From assembly GCF_008042145.1 (NCBI RefSeq), contig NZ_RDBH01000114.1, positions 144,622-190,735 on the forward strand: a stretch of DNA of 46,114 bases, read 5' to 3'. The translations under genes were made by a program, and so were the position numbers. Numbering within the stretch: position 1 is the stretch's first letter; each line of letters opens with the position of its first letter. Positions 8,582-15,571 of this stretch are shown here, one piece after another. Below the pieces are notes generated by a model. That model was not told the origin of the DNA, searched no databases, and was given only the letters and a program-made list of their open reading frames with translations. This DNA is from Streptomyces sp. adm13(2018) (lineage in GTDB: Bacteria; Actinomycetota; Actinomycetes; Streptomycetales; Streptomycetaceae).

Positions 8582-9480
8582 TGGCCACGTCCATCACAGT
8601 CCGTGCCGACATCAGCGTTGGCGCGTTCGACGGGCCCCTCACCGCCTACGTCGAGCGGAGCACATCAGCAACGGGACCGTGGAAGCGCATCGGCATCGTC
8701 CAGCTCACAGGCGGGCGCGGCTATTTCTACGACAACACCGCCCCTCTGGACACGCCCGTCTGGTACCGGTTCGTGTACCTGAACTTGGCCGGGGTGGAAA
8801 CCGTGTCCGGTTTTATGGTCGGCCCGGTCACGCTCGACAGCGACGGAACGATCATCCTATCCGACCCCAACCGGCCGTGGGCTGACATCGAGTTCTCCCT
8901 GTGCGCATCCGCGGAAGCGCTGATGACGCAAGCCTGCAACCCCGGCGGCGCCGAGTTCGTCTGGTCACGGTTCGACGGCCGCACCCAGCGCGCATCCGTG
9001 GGCCTCTTCGACCGGCTCGACTCCCAGACTCCTGCCGACGTGTACGGCCGACGGAAGTCGTGGGATTCCGGAGCCCGCCTGCTGACGAAGACCCTGGCCG
9101 CGCGTGACCGGGTCGATGATCTTTTCACCGCTGGTGGGCCGCTGTATCTGCGCGCTCCGGCGGTGTACGGCATCAGGGACGTGACGATCCAGCCGCAGGA
9201 TCTGGCGGATGACTACCTCACGGAGGCCATCGACCAGCGGTGGCCGCACCGAATCTGGAGCTTCGGCTACACGGTCGTCGATGACGTGCTGGCTGTGCAG
9301 CAGGGAACCGACTGCGCCAACTGGTGCGCGATTGAGACGTTCCCGACCTTCGCCGATCTCACAGCGACCGGCCAGACCTTCGGCGCTATCGCCGCTGGAG
9401 AGACGGTGTGTCCCGGCACTTCCGGGGACGGGTACGGGCTTGGGCCCTACGGAGACGGCCCCTACGGCGACGGAGGATGA
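8581..9480 (+). CDS. Minor tail protein (distal-tail-like)
   Basis: A 299-aa protein whose ATG overlaps the tape measure stop by one base. It starts with a beta-rich domain (fibronectin-like pattern, SATGPWKRIGIVQLTGG, VWYRFVYLN). A second domain contains conserved-looking WSRFDGRTQRA. The C-terminus is Gly/Tyr-rich (DGYGLGPYGDGPYGDGG). The gene directly after a tape measure normally encodes the distal tail protein, so that is the likely role. No Dit motif could be confirmed by eye. Confidence 0.65.
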   Translation: MATSITVRADISVGAFDGPLTAYVERSTSATGPWKRIGIVQLTGGRGYFYDNTAPLDTPVWYRFVYLNLAGVETVSGFMVGPVTLDSDGTIILSDPNRPWADIEFSLCASAEALMTQACNPGGAEFVWSRFDGRTQRASVGLFDRLDSQTPADVYGRRKSWDSGARLLTKTLAARDRVDDLFTAGGPLYLRAPAVYGIRDVTIQPQDLADDYLTEAIDQRWPHRIWSFGYTVVDDVLAVQQGTDCANWCAIETFPTFADLTATGQTFGAIAAGETVCPGTSGDGYGLGPYGDGPYGDGG

Positions 9481-9481
9481 C

Positions 9482-10108
9482 ATGCCACTGACCCCCATTC
9501 CGATCGGCACCACCCCTTGGGGTGCCCTGCTCAACGGGCAGATCCAGGATCTCGACGGTCGCACGATTGCTCTCGAAGCTGCCAACGCGACGCGGCCGGC
9601 GGACAGCTCGCTGAAGGCTTGGACGTTCGATCCGGCGACCAACCTCGTGGCGCAGGTACTGACCACAGGCCTGCTGGAGATGGTCAAGCTGCCCATCCGC
9701 ACGGCGACGACGATCACGAACATCGTGGCCGCGATCTCCACAGCCGGGTCGGGTCTGACTGCTTCGCAGAACTGGGCTGGGCTCTACTCTTCGGCGGGCA
9801 CCCTGCTGTCGCAGACGGCCGACCAGACCACGGCCTGGGCGTCCACAGGCGTAAAGGTGATGCCGCTGGCTGCCCCGCAGGTGGTGGCGGCCGGCACCTA
9901 CTACGTGGCGTTCGTCAGCAACGGCACCACCCCGCCGCAGATGCCTCGCGGATCGTCTCTGGGCATCGGCGCCGACCTCCTCAACCTGGGGCTGACCGCT
10001 GCTACGGCCCGGTACGCAACGGCCGGCACGGTGACTGCGCTGCCGGCGTCGGTGACGATGGCGTCTCGGACGACTGCCGGCCGCGCGTGGTGGGTGGCGG
10101 TCAGCTGA
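9482..10108 (+). CDS. Minor tail protein
   Basis: A 208-aa Ala/Thr-rich protein starting at ATG 9482, 2 nt after the previous stop, with GGAGGA just upstream. It opens with PLTPIPIGTTPWGALLNGQIQDLDGRTIALE, which looks like a short helical attachment region, then a beta-sandwich-like body (WAGLYSSAGTLLSQTA). The layout is typical of small baseplate or fibre proteins of actinophages. The stop overlaps the next ATG. Precise role not assignable. Confidence 0.65.
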   Translation: MPLTPIPIGTTPWGALLNGQIQDLDGRTIALEAANATRPADSSLKAWTFDPATNLVAQVLTTGLLEMVKLPIRTATTITNIVAAISTAGSGLTASQNWAGLYSSAGTLLSQTADQTTAWASTGVKVMPLAAPQVVAAGTYYVAFVSNGTTPPQMPRGSSLGIGADLLNLGLTAATARYATAGTVTALPASVTMASRTTAGRAWWVAVS

Positions 10109-11190
10109 TGCTCCCGTCGTCTGACCTGTACCGGCAGATCCTCGGCACCCCGCACAAGCGGGCGTTCCGGATTGACGTCACCGATATCGACGGTGTCGTC
10201 CGCGCCTCCGACCTGACGCCTTTGGACGGGGAGGTGGAGGCATCGCTCGTGCAGCGCGTCACCCGAAGTGCCACGTTCTCCCTGGAGGACGTCTGGTACC
10301 CGGGCACCTCCGACGATGCCCTATGCCCCGAGTTCGCGGTCGTGAGCATCAGCGCTGGTGTGGAGTACGGCAATGGCCTCGTCGAGCTGTTCCCGATCTT
10401 TCGGGGGAGGGTCGATACCGCAGACCGTCAGCCTGATGGGTCTGTCGCGTTCAGCTGCTACGACCTGGCGCAGGACGTCGTGGGCTACCCGTTCGAGCAG
10501 CCGCGAACCACGTCCGCTGCCACGACGCTGGCGGAGATCGAGGCGCTCATCCGGGAGGCGCTGCCGCAGGCCCAGTTCGGCACGAACACTGTTCCGGACG
10601 CCCCGACGCCGCAGTTGACGTGGGACGAGGACCGCGGCGCGGCACTCGACGACCTGGGCCAGTCGCTGGGAGGCCGCTGGTACGCGCTCGGCGACGGCAC
10701 GTTCGTCGTGCGGGACTTCTCCTACGCGCCCGGCGTGATCGTCGCGCACTACACCGACGGACCGCAGGGCACGGTGTCGGAGGCCACGGCCAGCCGGTCC
10801 CGCGCCGGCGCGTTCAACAGCGTGGTCGTGGTGTCAGAGCGCACGGACGGTACCGACCCGGTGCGTGTGCCCGCCCGCGTGAGCGATCCGACCAACCCGC
10901 TGCTCTTCGGCGGGAAGTACGGGCGCGTGGGACAGATCATCAAGGTGAACACGCCGGTCGGGGCGCCCACAGCGCAGCTCCTGGCGCAGACCCAGCTCTC
11001 TGCCTCGTCGGCGCTGCGCGAGCAGTGGAGCGCCGAGATCGTCCCCGACATGACCCTGGAGCCCGGCGATACCGCCCGCTTCTCCTACCGCGGCCGGAGC
11101 GCCGTACAGATTGTGGACCAGGTGCGGTATCCGCTGAACGAGGAGGACACGATGACGGTGGTCGGCCGTGCGGGGGTGGAGCCGCAGTGA
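10108..11190 (+). CDS. Minor tail protein (baseplate hub-like)
   Basis: A 360-aa protein from ATG 10108, overlapping the previous TGA by one base. The first third resembles phage proteins of the DUF5047 type (HKRAFRIDVTDIDG, VEASLVQRVTRSATFSL, PIFRGRVDTADRQPDG). It is followed by a hub-like region with a tail-lysin-free LTWDEDRGAALDDLGQSL segment. These features match the tail-associated hub protein that sits after the distal tail protein. The stop overlaps the next GTG (GTGA). Confidence 0.65.
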   Translation: MLPSSDLYRQILGTPHKRAFRIDVTDIDGVVRASDLTPLDGEVEASLVQRVTRSATFSLEDVWYPGTSDDALCPEFAVVSISAGVEYGNGLVELFPIFRGRVDTADRQPDGSVAFSCYDLAQDVVGYPFEQPRTTSAATTLAEIEALIREALPQAQFGTNTVPDAPTPQLTWDEDRGAALDDLGQSLGGRWYALGDGTFVVRDFSYAPGVIVAHYTDGPQGTVSEATASRSRAGAFNSVVVVSERTDGTDPVRVPARVSDPTNPLLFGGKYGRVGQIIKVNTPVGAPTAQLLAQTQLSASSALREQWSAEIVPDMTLEPGDTARFSYRGRSAVQIVDQVRYPLNEEDTMTVVGRAGVEPQ

Positions 11191-11774
11191 AGACGACTGA
11201 GACGTACGGGTTCCCGTACCCGGAGTGCGACCCGCCGAAGGTCAAGGACTCGTCGCAGATCTCGCAGCTGCGGGCGCTCGCGGTAGCAGTGGACGAGGAG
11301 GTGGAGCGGGTCGTCAACGTGGCCGAGCGGGACCTGATCCACCCGGCAGCCGCACGGTTCGCCATCGCCACCCTCCCTGTCGTCGCTTCGGGAACGCTCG
11401 AAAGCCCCGTGTTCGACACCACGGTGTACTCCATCAACTGGGGGCCGTCACCTGCCCTGGTGCCCGTTACGGGCGGGGTTCGGATCTCGACGCCCGGCTG
11501 GTACCTGATCGGCTGCCACGCCCTGGTCACGTCCGCCACAGCCGCTGTCCTCCCGATGGTCCGCATCACCCTGAACGGGTCGCCGGCGTCTTCGTGGTCG
11601 GCGGTGGCAGGGAACTACGGGGTCGGCAACGGCCGTTTGGCGTCGCTGTCCGCCGTGCCGCTGTCGCTGGTAGAGGGCGACATCATCCGCATGGAGATCC
11701 AGCATGTGGCCGCGGGTACGCCTGTGTGGGACTACCGGCCGCATCTGTGGGCCGTGAGGCTGGTGGACGCATGA
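11187..11774 (+). CDS. Short tail fibre/minor tail protein, paralogue 1
   Basis: A 195-aa protein from GTG 11187. The N-terminus has TYGFPYPECDPPKVKDSSQI then a helix (LRALAVAVDEEVERVV). The C-terminal domain is a beta-sandwich with GGVRISTPGWYLIGCHALV and ends in a membrane-free WAVRLV strand. The same layout, a YP-motif linker then a coiled helix then a C1q/TNF-like sandwich, recurs in the genes at 12511 and 13080. Likely a receptor-contacting or fibre-tip protein. No enzymatic motif seen. Confidence 0.6.
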   Translation: MKTTETYGFPYPECDPPKVKDSSQISQLRALAVAVDEEVERVVNVAERDLIHPAAARFAIATLPVVASGTLESPVFDTTVYSINWGPSPALVPVTGGVRISTPGWYLIGCHALVTSATAAVLPMVRITLNGSPASSWSAVAGNYGVGNGRLASLSAVPLSLVEGDIIRMEIQHVAAGTPVWDYRPHLWAVRLVDA

Positions 11775-12511
11775 CGAACACAGCAAACGCAGTGGCCGCT
11801 GGGGCGCCGGGACCGTTCACGCAGGCCCGCGTGGGCACGGTGGTGTCCTTCACCACCAACCAGGCTCTCGTATCGGTCGGCGGATCGACGTTCCCCGCGG
11901 CCTACCTCCGCGGCACCACCCTCGTTCAAGGCGACCTGGTGTACTGCCTCCAGCAGAGCGGCTCCTGGACTGTGGTGGGCGCTCTGGCGGGCGTCGGCGC
12001 GAACCTCCTGGCGGCCGGCAACCCGTCGTTCGAGGCAAGCGGGCCCGGTAGCTTCCCTTCGCTGTGGTTCCAGGCGAACCTGTCGGGCACCTCGTCGGTC
12101 TCTGTCGTCACCGACACGAGCGCGCCGGCTGGTACGCAGGTGGCGTCGGTGTCGGGTTCGGCGGTGGGCACCCAGTCGTACCTGTACTCGCAGCCGATTC
12201 AGGTCACGTCGGGGCAGCAGTTCACGGTGTCGGCGTATGCGGGCGGCGACTATCAGCCCGGCGACACCTTGGGCGCCGACGCGGCGCTGGCCGCCTTGTG
12301 GTTCGCGAACGACACCGACCTGTATCCCACAACGTCGGCGGTGGACGTCGTCATTGCGACGTCGACCGACCTGGTGCAGTCGCCGCCTTACGCCACGCTC
12401 GGCGGGACGGTGACGGCACCGGTGACGGGATTCATGCGGATCGCTCTGCGGTCCACGACCGAGGCGTCCCAGCGTGTGCAGTGGGACTCCGTGATTGTCC
12501 GGAGAGTCTGA
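11771..12511 (+). CDS. Minor tail protein with OB-like and carbohydrate-binding-like domains
   Basis: A 246-aa protein from ATG 11771 (ATGA overlap). Residues 14-72 form an OB-fold-like unit (VGTVVSFTTNQALVSVGG, GDLVYCLQQSGSWTVVGAL) seen in phage baseplate proteins. Residues 75-246 start with NLLAAGNPSFEASG, the classic beginning of carbohydrate-binding-module-like sandwiches, and end with VQWDSVIVRRV. The second domain probably binds host surface sugars. Domain calls are from pattern only. Confidence 0.65.
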   Translation: MTNTANAVAAGAPGPFTQARVGTVVSFTTNQALVSVGGSTFPAAYLRGTTLVQGDLVYCLQQSGSWTVVGALAGVGANLLAAGNPSFEASGPGSFPSLWFQANLSGTSSVSVVTDTSAPAGTQVASVSGSAVGTQSYLYSQPIQVTSGQQFTVSAYAGGDYQPGDTLGADAALAALWFANDTDLYPTTSAVDVVIATSTDLVQSPPYATLGGTVTAPVTGFMRIALRSTTEASQRVQWDSVIVRRV

Positions 12512-13080
12512 TGATCTACACCACCGACAATCGGGGCTACCCGTACCCGGACTACAACGAGCTGGGTGATTTCCCGGACGCGATCGAGAACTTTGCGACC
12601 GCTGTGGACACGGACCTTACGAACAGCCTTGACGCGCCGATAGATGCAGCGATCGAAGCCAAGTCGTGCCGGGCTTCCCGTGAGCTGACGACGCAGACCA
12701 TCGCGACGGGCGTCAACGTGACCTTGGCGTACGACACCGAGAGCTACGACAACGACAACATGATCAACCTGGCGGGCAGCACCACAAACATCGTGGTGCA
12801 GTCCCCCGGGGTCTACCTGCTCTCCTGCTCGGTCAACCTCGCCGCAACCGGTGTGGCCGGCGGGGCGGCCGCCATCGTCGCGGCATCGACGGGCGGCGTC
12901 ATTCCCAACCCGATCGGGACGTCGAAGAACCTCGACAACGACAAGGCGACATCGCTGAGCTGCATGACTCTGCACCGGGTGGCGACGGTCCCGGAGACGC
13001 TGACGGCCTTCGTCCGGCACAACCACGCTGGCAGCCTGACGGCGTCCGGCGCCCAGTTCACGGCAACGAGGATCTCCTGA
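12511..13080 (+). CDS. Short tail fibre/minor tail protein, paralogue 2
   Basis: A 189-aa protein from ATG 12511, one-base overlap with the preceding stop. The start (TTDNRGYPYPDYNELGDFPD) and following helix (AIENFATAVDTDLTNSL) match the architecture of the 11187 gene. The C-terminal part is beta-rich with SPGVYLLSCSVNL, equivalent to the TPGWYLIGCHALV strand of paralogue 1. Probably arose by duplication within the fibre module. Confidence 0.6.
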   Translation: MIYTTDNRGYPYPDYNELGDFPDAIENFATAVDTDLTNSLDAPIDAAIEAKSCRASRELTTQTIATGVNVTLAYDTESYDNDNMINLAGSTTNIVVQSPGVYLLSCSVNLAATGVAGGAAAIVAASTGGVIPNPIGTSKNLDNDKATSLSCMTLHRVATVPETLTAFVRHNHAGSLTASGAQFTATRIS

Positions 13081-13682
13081 TGCCCGCACTCACCCCGAAC
13101 CAGGCTCTCCCGTACTCGATCCCTGCGGACCCGGCGGACGTGCCCACGGCGATGCAGAGCCTGGCCGAGCGGATCGATATCGTCCTCGACGACCTGGAGC
13201 AGCAGGCCCTGCCGCGGCACATGGCCCAGTTCCTGGGGACGGTGAACAACACGTTGGCGGGCACTTCCGCGAGCGGCACGATGACGTGGCAGCTGACCGA
13301 CTTCAACACCAGCCGCGACGGGGTCAGTGCGGTCGTTCCGTTCACGGATCCCGCGACGACGGCGCTCACGGTGAACCGCGGCGGGTTCTGGTTCATCTAC
13401 GGCACGGTGCAGGCGAACACGGTGCCCACGTCCGCGAACATCGACGAGCTGGGGGTGGAGATCCTCCGCAACGGTCTGGCAACCCCGACGTTGTGCCGGC
13501 ATGGATCGCACGACACCACCATCGCTGGGGTGTCGACGTTCCTCATTGACGCGTCGACCGGGTTGTTCTTGACCGCGGGCGACACGGTGGGCCTGCGGGC
13601 TCTGGTGCGCCGGTCTTCCGGTGCTTCGTCGGCGACGTTCGGTCGCCGTTCCATCACTCTCCTGAGGATGACGACGATATGA
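13080..13682 (+). CDS. Short tail fibre/minor tail protein, paralogue 3
   Basis: A 200-aa protein from ATG 13080, overlapping the preceding TGA by one base. It begins LTPNQALPYSIPADPADVPT followed by a helix (LAERIDIVLDDLEQQAL) and a sandwich with NRGGFWFIYGTVQ, placing it in the same family layout as the genes at 11187 and 12511. The last gene before the holin-like gene, it overlaps it by 4 nt. Confidence 0.6.
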   Translation: MPALTPNQALPYSIPADPADVPTAMQSLAERIDIVLDDLEQQALPRHMAQFLGTVNNTLAGTSASGTMTWQLTDFNTSRDGVSAVVPFTDPATTALTVNRGGFWFIYGTVQANTVPTSANIDELGVEILRNGLATPTLCRHGSHDTTIAGVSTFLIDASTGLFLTAGDTVGLRALVRRSSGASSATFGRRSITLLRMTTI

Positions 13683-13903
13683 GAACCTACCTGCTTGACT
13701 TGGCCTACTCCGTCGGTGGAGCGTTCGCGCTCACTCTGGCGGGCCTGGCTGCGGCTGCTGAGCCGTTTGACCTGCTTGCGTTCGACTGGGGCACGAGCCT
13801 CACTGTGTCCGGGTCGGCTGCCACGCTGGCTCTGCTGCATGGTGTGGCGGCCCGGTTCCAGGGCGACAAGGACCGGGCGCGGTTCACCGGACCGAAGCAG
13901 TAA
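13679..13903 (+). CDS. Holin-like small membrane protein
   Basis: A 74-aa protein from ATG 13679 (ATGA overlap). Residues 8-30 are a clear membrane segment (YSVGGAFALTLAGLAAAAEP), and a second weaker hydrophobic stretch spans about 42-60 (LTVSGSAATLALLHGVAA). The tail is basic and charged. Size, membrane segments and last position of the late operon fit a holin. No endolysin gene accompanies it in the window, so a lysis role is inferred. Its 3' end overlaps the convergent GntR gene by 20 nt. Confidence 0.6.
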   Translation: MRTYLLDLAYSVGGAFALTLAGLAAAAEPFDLLAFDWGTSLTVSGSAATLALLHGVAARFQGDKDRARFTGPKQ

Positions 13904-14117
13904 CGAAGCTGCCCATGCCGGGCGTGGTGACGAGGAGCCCGTCATCACGCAGGGCGGCAATGGCTTTGCGGACGGTGCCGCGGGCTACGCCGAACTCGCT
14001 CTCAAGCTGGACTTCGGATACGAGCGCGCGGGGCGGCAGCGTGCCGTCGGCGATGCGCTCGCGCAGCACGGTGGCGATCTGCTCCCACTTCGGGCGGGTG
14101 GGGTCGAAGTCCAGCAT
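13884..14117 (-). CDS. Stand-alone GntR-type winged-helix repressor
   Basis: A 77-aa protein from ATG at 14117. It contains only the GntR winged helix: TRPKWEQIATVLRERIADG, then LVSEVQLESEFGVARGTVRKA (recognition helix) and the wing GMGSFVT. The C-terminal effector domain of full GntR proteins is absent, as in small regulators of actinomycete mobile elements. The start at 14117 is chosen because TACCCT lies 7 nt upstream of the ATG, a leaderless -10 arrangement; an in-frame ATG at 14153 would add 12 aa. It probably binds the TGTACA sites at 14189-14204. Confidence 0.8.
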   Translation of the reverse strand: MLDFDPTRPKWEQIATVLRERIADGTLPPRALVSEVQLESEFGVARGTVRKAIAALRDDGLLVTTPGMGSFVTASVR

Positions 14118-14188
14118 TCGAGTGAGGGTAGGTAGCAGGACACACCCTGACATAGAGGCTCATACCCATAGCTAGGCATGGCTAAGGG

Positions 14189-14217
14189 TGTACAGGTATG
14201 TACAGGCTGAGTACGGT
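14189..14217 (+). promoter_or_regulatory. Promoter with twin TGTACA operator
   Basis: Two TGTACA palindromes (14189-14194 and 14199-14204) are separated by 4 nt. The first also serves as a -35 (TGTACA) spaced 17 nt from a -10 TACGGT at 14212-14217, pointing to the small genes at 14294 and 14461. The second lies in the promoter spacer, a good place for repression by the adjacent GntR protein. Regulator assignment is inference. Confidence 0.5.
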
Positions 14218-14234
14218 GGCCCACACAAGACAAG

Positions 14235-14265
14235 ACCCCCGCGACCGGTGGAACGGTCCGGGGGT
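14235..14265 (+). promoter_or_regulatory. Leader hairpin (possible attenuator)
   Basis: ACCCCCG pairs with CGGGGGT, with a second inner ACCG/CGGT stem, inside the untranslated leader between the TGTACA promoter and the GTG at 14294. It could be an attenuator or an mRNA stabiliser. Confidence 0.45.
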
Positions 14266-14293
14266 GCGGACGACACCCCTGGGAGGTCTCGTC

Positions 14294-14464
14294 GTGGCCC
14301 AAGCTACCCCGCCACCCCCGGCTCGTACAGGCACCCGCGTATCCGGTGCGTGCAAGCTCGACTACGGGCACCGCTTCTGCGACCCGGGGACGGTCATGGT
14401 GGGCGACATTCAGGTGCTCCCGCGCCGCTGCTTCTGCCCCTGCCACAATGAGGAGGGCCAGTGA
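14294..14464 (+). CDS. Tiny cysteine-rich protein, zinc-ribbon-like
   Basis: A 56-aa protein from GTG 14294, chosen because GGGAGG at 14281-14286 sits 7 nt upstream; longer in-frame starts lie inside the promoter and hairpin. It carries CKLDYGHRFC near residue 20 and CFCPCH near the end, i.e. five cysteines and histidines arranged as two possible metal-binding knuckles. The gene overlaps the next one by 4 nt. Small proteins of this kind are frequent in Streptomyces integrative elements; function unknown. Confidence 0.65.
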   Translation: MAQATPPPPARTGTRVSGACKLDYGHRFCDPGTVMVGDIQVLPRRCFCPCHNEEGQ

Positions 14465-14640
14465 AGCGCTGTTCGTATTGCAGTCACGTCATCGTGGGCG
14501 ACGCGAAGGAGCTGCCGTCGGAGTCGGCGAGCGGCGCCAGGCCGACCGCGTACTGGCACCCGAAGGCCATCGACTGCGTGGTCGCGCAGAAGCTTGCGAC
14601 GGACCGTTCCCCGTTGCAGCAGCGTCTGCGCAGTCTGTGA
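14461..14640 (+). CDS. Tiny zinc-ribbon-like protein
   Basis: A 59-aa protein from GTG 14461 whose start overlaps the preceding TGA (GTGA). The N-terminus CSYCSHVI is a CxxC knuckle, and WHPKAIDCV in the second half supplies a His and a Cys, so one metal site is likely. The C-terminus is basic and helical. It is co-translated with the 56-aa protein and followed by a perfect terminator. No known enzyme motif; possibly a regulator partner or small DNA/RNA-binding protein. Confidence 0.65.
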   Translation: MKRCSYCSHVIVGDAKELPSESASGARPTAYWHPKAIDCVVAQKLATDRSPLQQRLRSL

Positions 14641-14643
14641 TCT

Positions 14644-14681
14644 CCTGCCCGCGGTCGTCACGCCGATCGTCCGCGGGCAGG
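14644..14681. terminator. Terminator between convergent small genes
   Basis: An 11-bp perfect stem (CCTGCCCGCGG with its complement) begins 3 nt after the stop of the 59-aa gene. Confidence 0.75.
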
Positions 14682-14685
14682 ATTC

Positions 14686-14720
14686 GGGCTCCCGGCCGGG
14701 CATCATCCGGCCGGGAGCCC
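14686..14720. terminator. Terminator overlapping the end of the XRE gene
   Basis: A 14-bp perfect stem (GGGCTCCCGGCCGG with its complement, 7-nt loop) includes the last codons and stop of the minus-strand XRE gene. It can serve both strands. Confidence 0.75.
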
Positions 14721-14954
14721 TCCCACTAGTTCCGTGAGGGGCACGCCGATGACGTGGGCGATGAGGATGAGCGTGTCGAGCGTAGCTGCGGCGTGACCCT
14801 GCTCGATCCGGTTGTAGGCGGCCCGATCCATCGGGACGGCATGTGCCACAGCTTCCTGGGTGAGGTTCGCGCGTAATCGAGCGGCTCTGATCTGGTCGCC
14901 GATCTGACGCCGGCGGGCGAGGACCCACTCGGGCGGTGGGGTGGAGCGTGGCAC
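14703..14954 (-). CDS. XRE/Cro-C1 family repressor
   Basis: An 83-aa protein read from a GTG at 14954. A complete helix-turn-helix spans about residues 20-75: IRAARLRANLTQEAVAHAVPMDRAAYNRIEQGHAAATLDTLILIA, typical of Cro/C1 single-domain regulators. No further domain. The ribosome site is weak (GGACAG). Just upstream lies a nested palindrome (14974-15018), probably its own operator. It is the best candidate for a repressor of the element, though with two regulators present the division of labour is unknown. Confidence 0.85.
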   Translation of the reverse strand: MPRSTPPPEWVLARRRQIGDQIRAARLRANLTQEAVAHAVPMDRAAYNRIEQGHAAATLDTLILIAHVIGVPLTELVGGLPAG

Positions 14955-14973
14955 CTGTCCACGCTCACTGGAT

Positions 14974-15018
14974 CAAGATCAAATCTCTGTAGAGGTGACT
15001 CTACATTGTTTGATCTTG
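14974..15018. promoter_or_regulatory. Nested palindromic operator upstream of XRE gene
   Basis: A perfect inner inverted repeat TGTAGAG-GTGA-CTCTACA (14988-15005) sits inside an outer 10-bp inverted repeat CAAGATCAAA/TTTGATCTTG (14974-14983 and 15009-15018) with almost the same centre. The location suggests autoregulation. A second copy of the core GTAGA-N6-TCTAC is at 15329-15344. Confidence 0.6.
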
Positions 15019-15155
15019 GAAACGGCGGGTATCAGCCACCGACTTCGCCCCACGTCCGCGCGGCAGTCAGGCCTGTCGGCGCGGACCAGGCAGCGAGCGG
15101 CGTACGTGCGTCCGCCCCGCTGCCAACTGCCCTGGTTTCGGCCAGAGCAGAGCTA

Positions 15156-15178
15156 CCCCGTCCCTTCGCGGGACGGGG
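15156..15178. terminator. Hairpin terminator
   Basis: CCCCGTCCC and GGGACGGGG form a 9-bp perfect stem with a TTCGC loop. No gene obviously needs it on the plus strand. Confidence 0.55.
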
Positions 15179-15207
15179 CAGCGCCATGTCGCCTACCGTG
15201 TACGAGA

Positions 15208-15238
15208 AGACCCCCGCCGACATTCACGGCGGGGGTCT
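15208..15238. terminator. Strong hairpin terminator
   Basis: AGACCCCCGCCG and its complement form a 12-bp perfect stem with a 7-nt loop; the minus-strand side is followed by a pyrimidine tract (TCTC). Confidence 0.65.
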
Positions 15239-15328
15239 CTGCCTGTGGCGCCAGCCTCCCCGCTGGACAGCCACAGAGTGGCGAGCGGCATGCGTCTGAC
15301 GCGTGTGGGGAGCACGTCGGCCCGCTCG

Positions 15329-15344
15329 GTAGACAGCACTCTAC
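15329..15344. promoter_or_regulatory. Second GTAGA-N6-TCTAC operator candidate
   Basis: GTAGA CAGCAC TCTAC has the same half-sites and spacing as the core of the palindrome beside the XRE gene. No gene is visible next to it. Confidence 0.4.
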
Positions 15345-15403
15345 GGCGGAAGGCTGCTGAGCACAGCAGGTTTCGTGGTTTCTGCACACGGTGTTCGGTG
15401 GGG

Positions 15404-15425
15404 ATGTGGACTCCATGTGGACTCC
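15404..15425. repeat. Perfect tandem 11-bp repeat near the tRNA
   Basis: ATGTGGACTCC occurs twice in direct tandem, ending 72 bp from the tRNA 3' end. Short direct repeats near an attachment site can be arm-type sites for a tyrosine integrase. Confidence 0.5.
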
Positions 15426-15435
15426 GGGCGGCAGA

Positions 15436-15468
15436 AGGGCCCCCTGGCAACATCACCCAGAGGGCCCT
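15436..15468. terminator. Terminator between tRNA and element
   Basis: A 12-bp stem with one C-A mismatch (AGGGCCC-C-CTGG against CCAG-A-GGGCCCT) and a 9-nt loop. It lies 30 bp downstream of the tRNA 3' end on the minus strand and probably ends tRNA transcription. Confidence 0.65.
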
Positions 15469-15497
15469 CTACCTATCTGACCTGCTACTTACCGTTG

Positions 15498-15535
15498 AGC
15501 CCCCTGTCGGGTTCGAACCGACGACCCCCGCTTTA
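15498..15535. other. Inferred attachment site (3' half of tRNA-Thr)
   Basis: Phage and element genes stop at the 3' end of the tRNA and core chromosomal genes begin at its 5' side. Tyrosine-integrase elements typically use the anticodon-to-3' end of a tRNA as core site. The matching att copy would lie outside the window, so this is inference. Confidence 0.4.
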
Positions 15536-15571
15536 CAAGAGCGGTGCTCTGGCCAGCTGAGCTAAGGAGGC
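15498..15571 (-). tRNA. tRNA-Thr(TGT)
   Basis: The minus strand folds as a full cloverleaf: acceptor GCCTCCT/AGGGGGC (one G-U pair), D stem GCTC/GAGC, anticodon stem CCGCT/AGCGG with loop CTTGTAA, and T arm GTCGG-TTCGAAC-CCGAC. The anticodon TGT (15535-15537 on the plus strand as ACA) reads the Thr codon ACA. Discriminator base is U; CCA is not encoded. The 3' end faces the prophage. Confidence 0.95.

Larger units (their letters stand above)
15019..15497. other. Gene-poor right end of the element
   Basis: No reading frame here has convincing coding features; the overlapping frames are short and begin at weak starts without ribosome sites. The stretch holds three terminator hairpins, a second GTAGA-N6-TCTAC site and a tandem 11-bp repeat. 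No integrase or excisionase remnant was recognised. Confidence 0.6.

Noticed and set aside
15019..15497. Integrase or excisionase remnant
   Set aside because: No frame shows the tyrosine or serine recombinase residues; no similarity recognised.
15245..15565. Plus-strand frame ending in VGFEPTTPALQE-like sequence
   Set aside because: This is the reverse of the tRNA-Thr gene, a well-known spurious translation.
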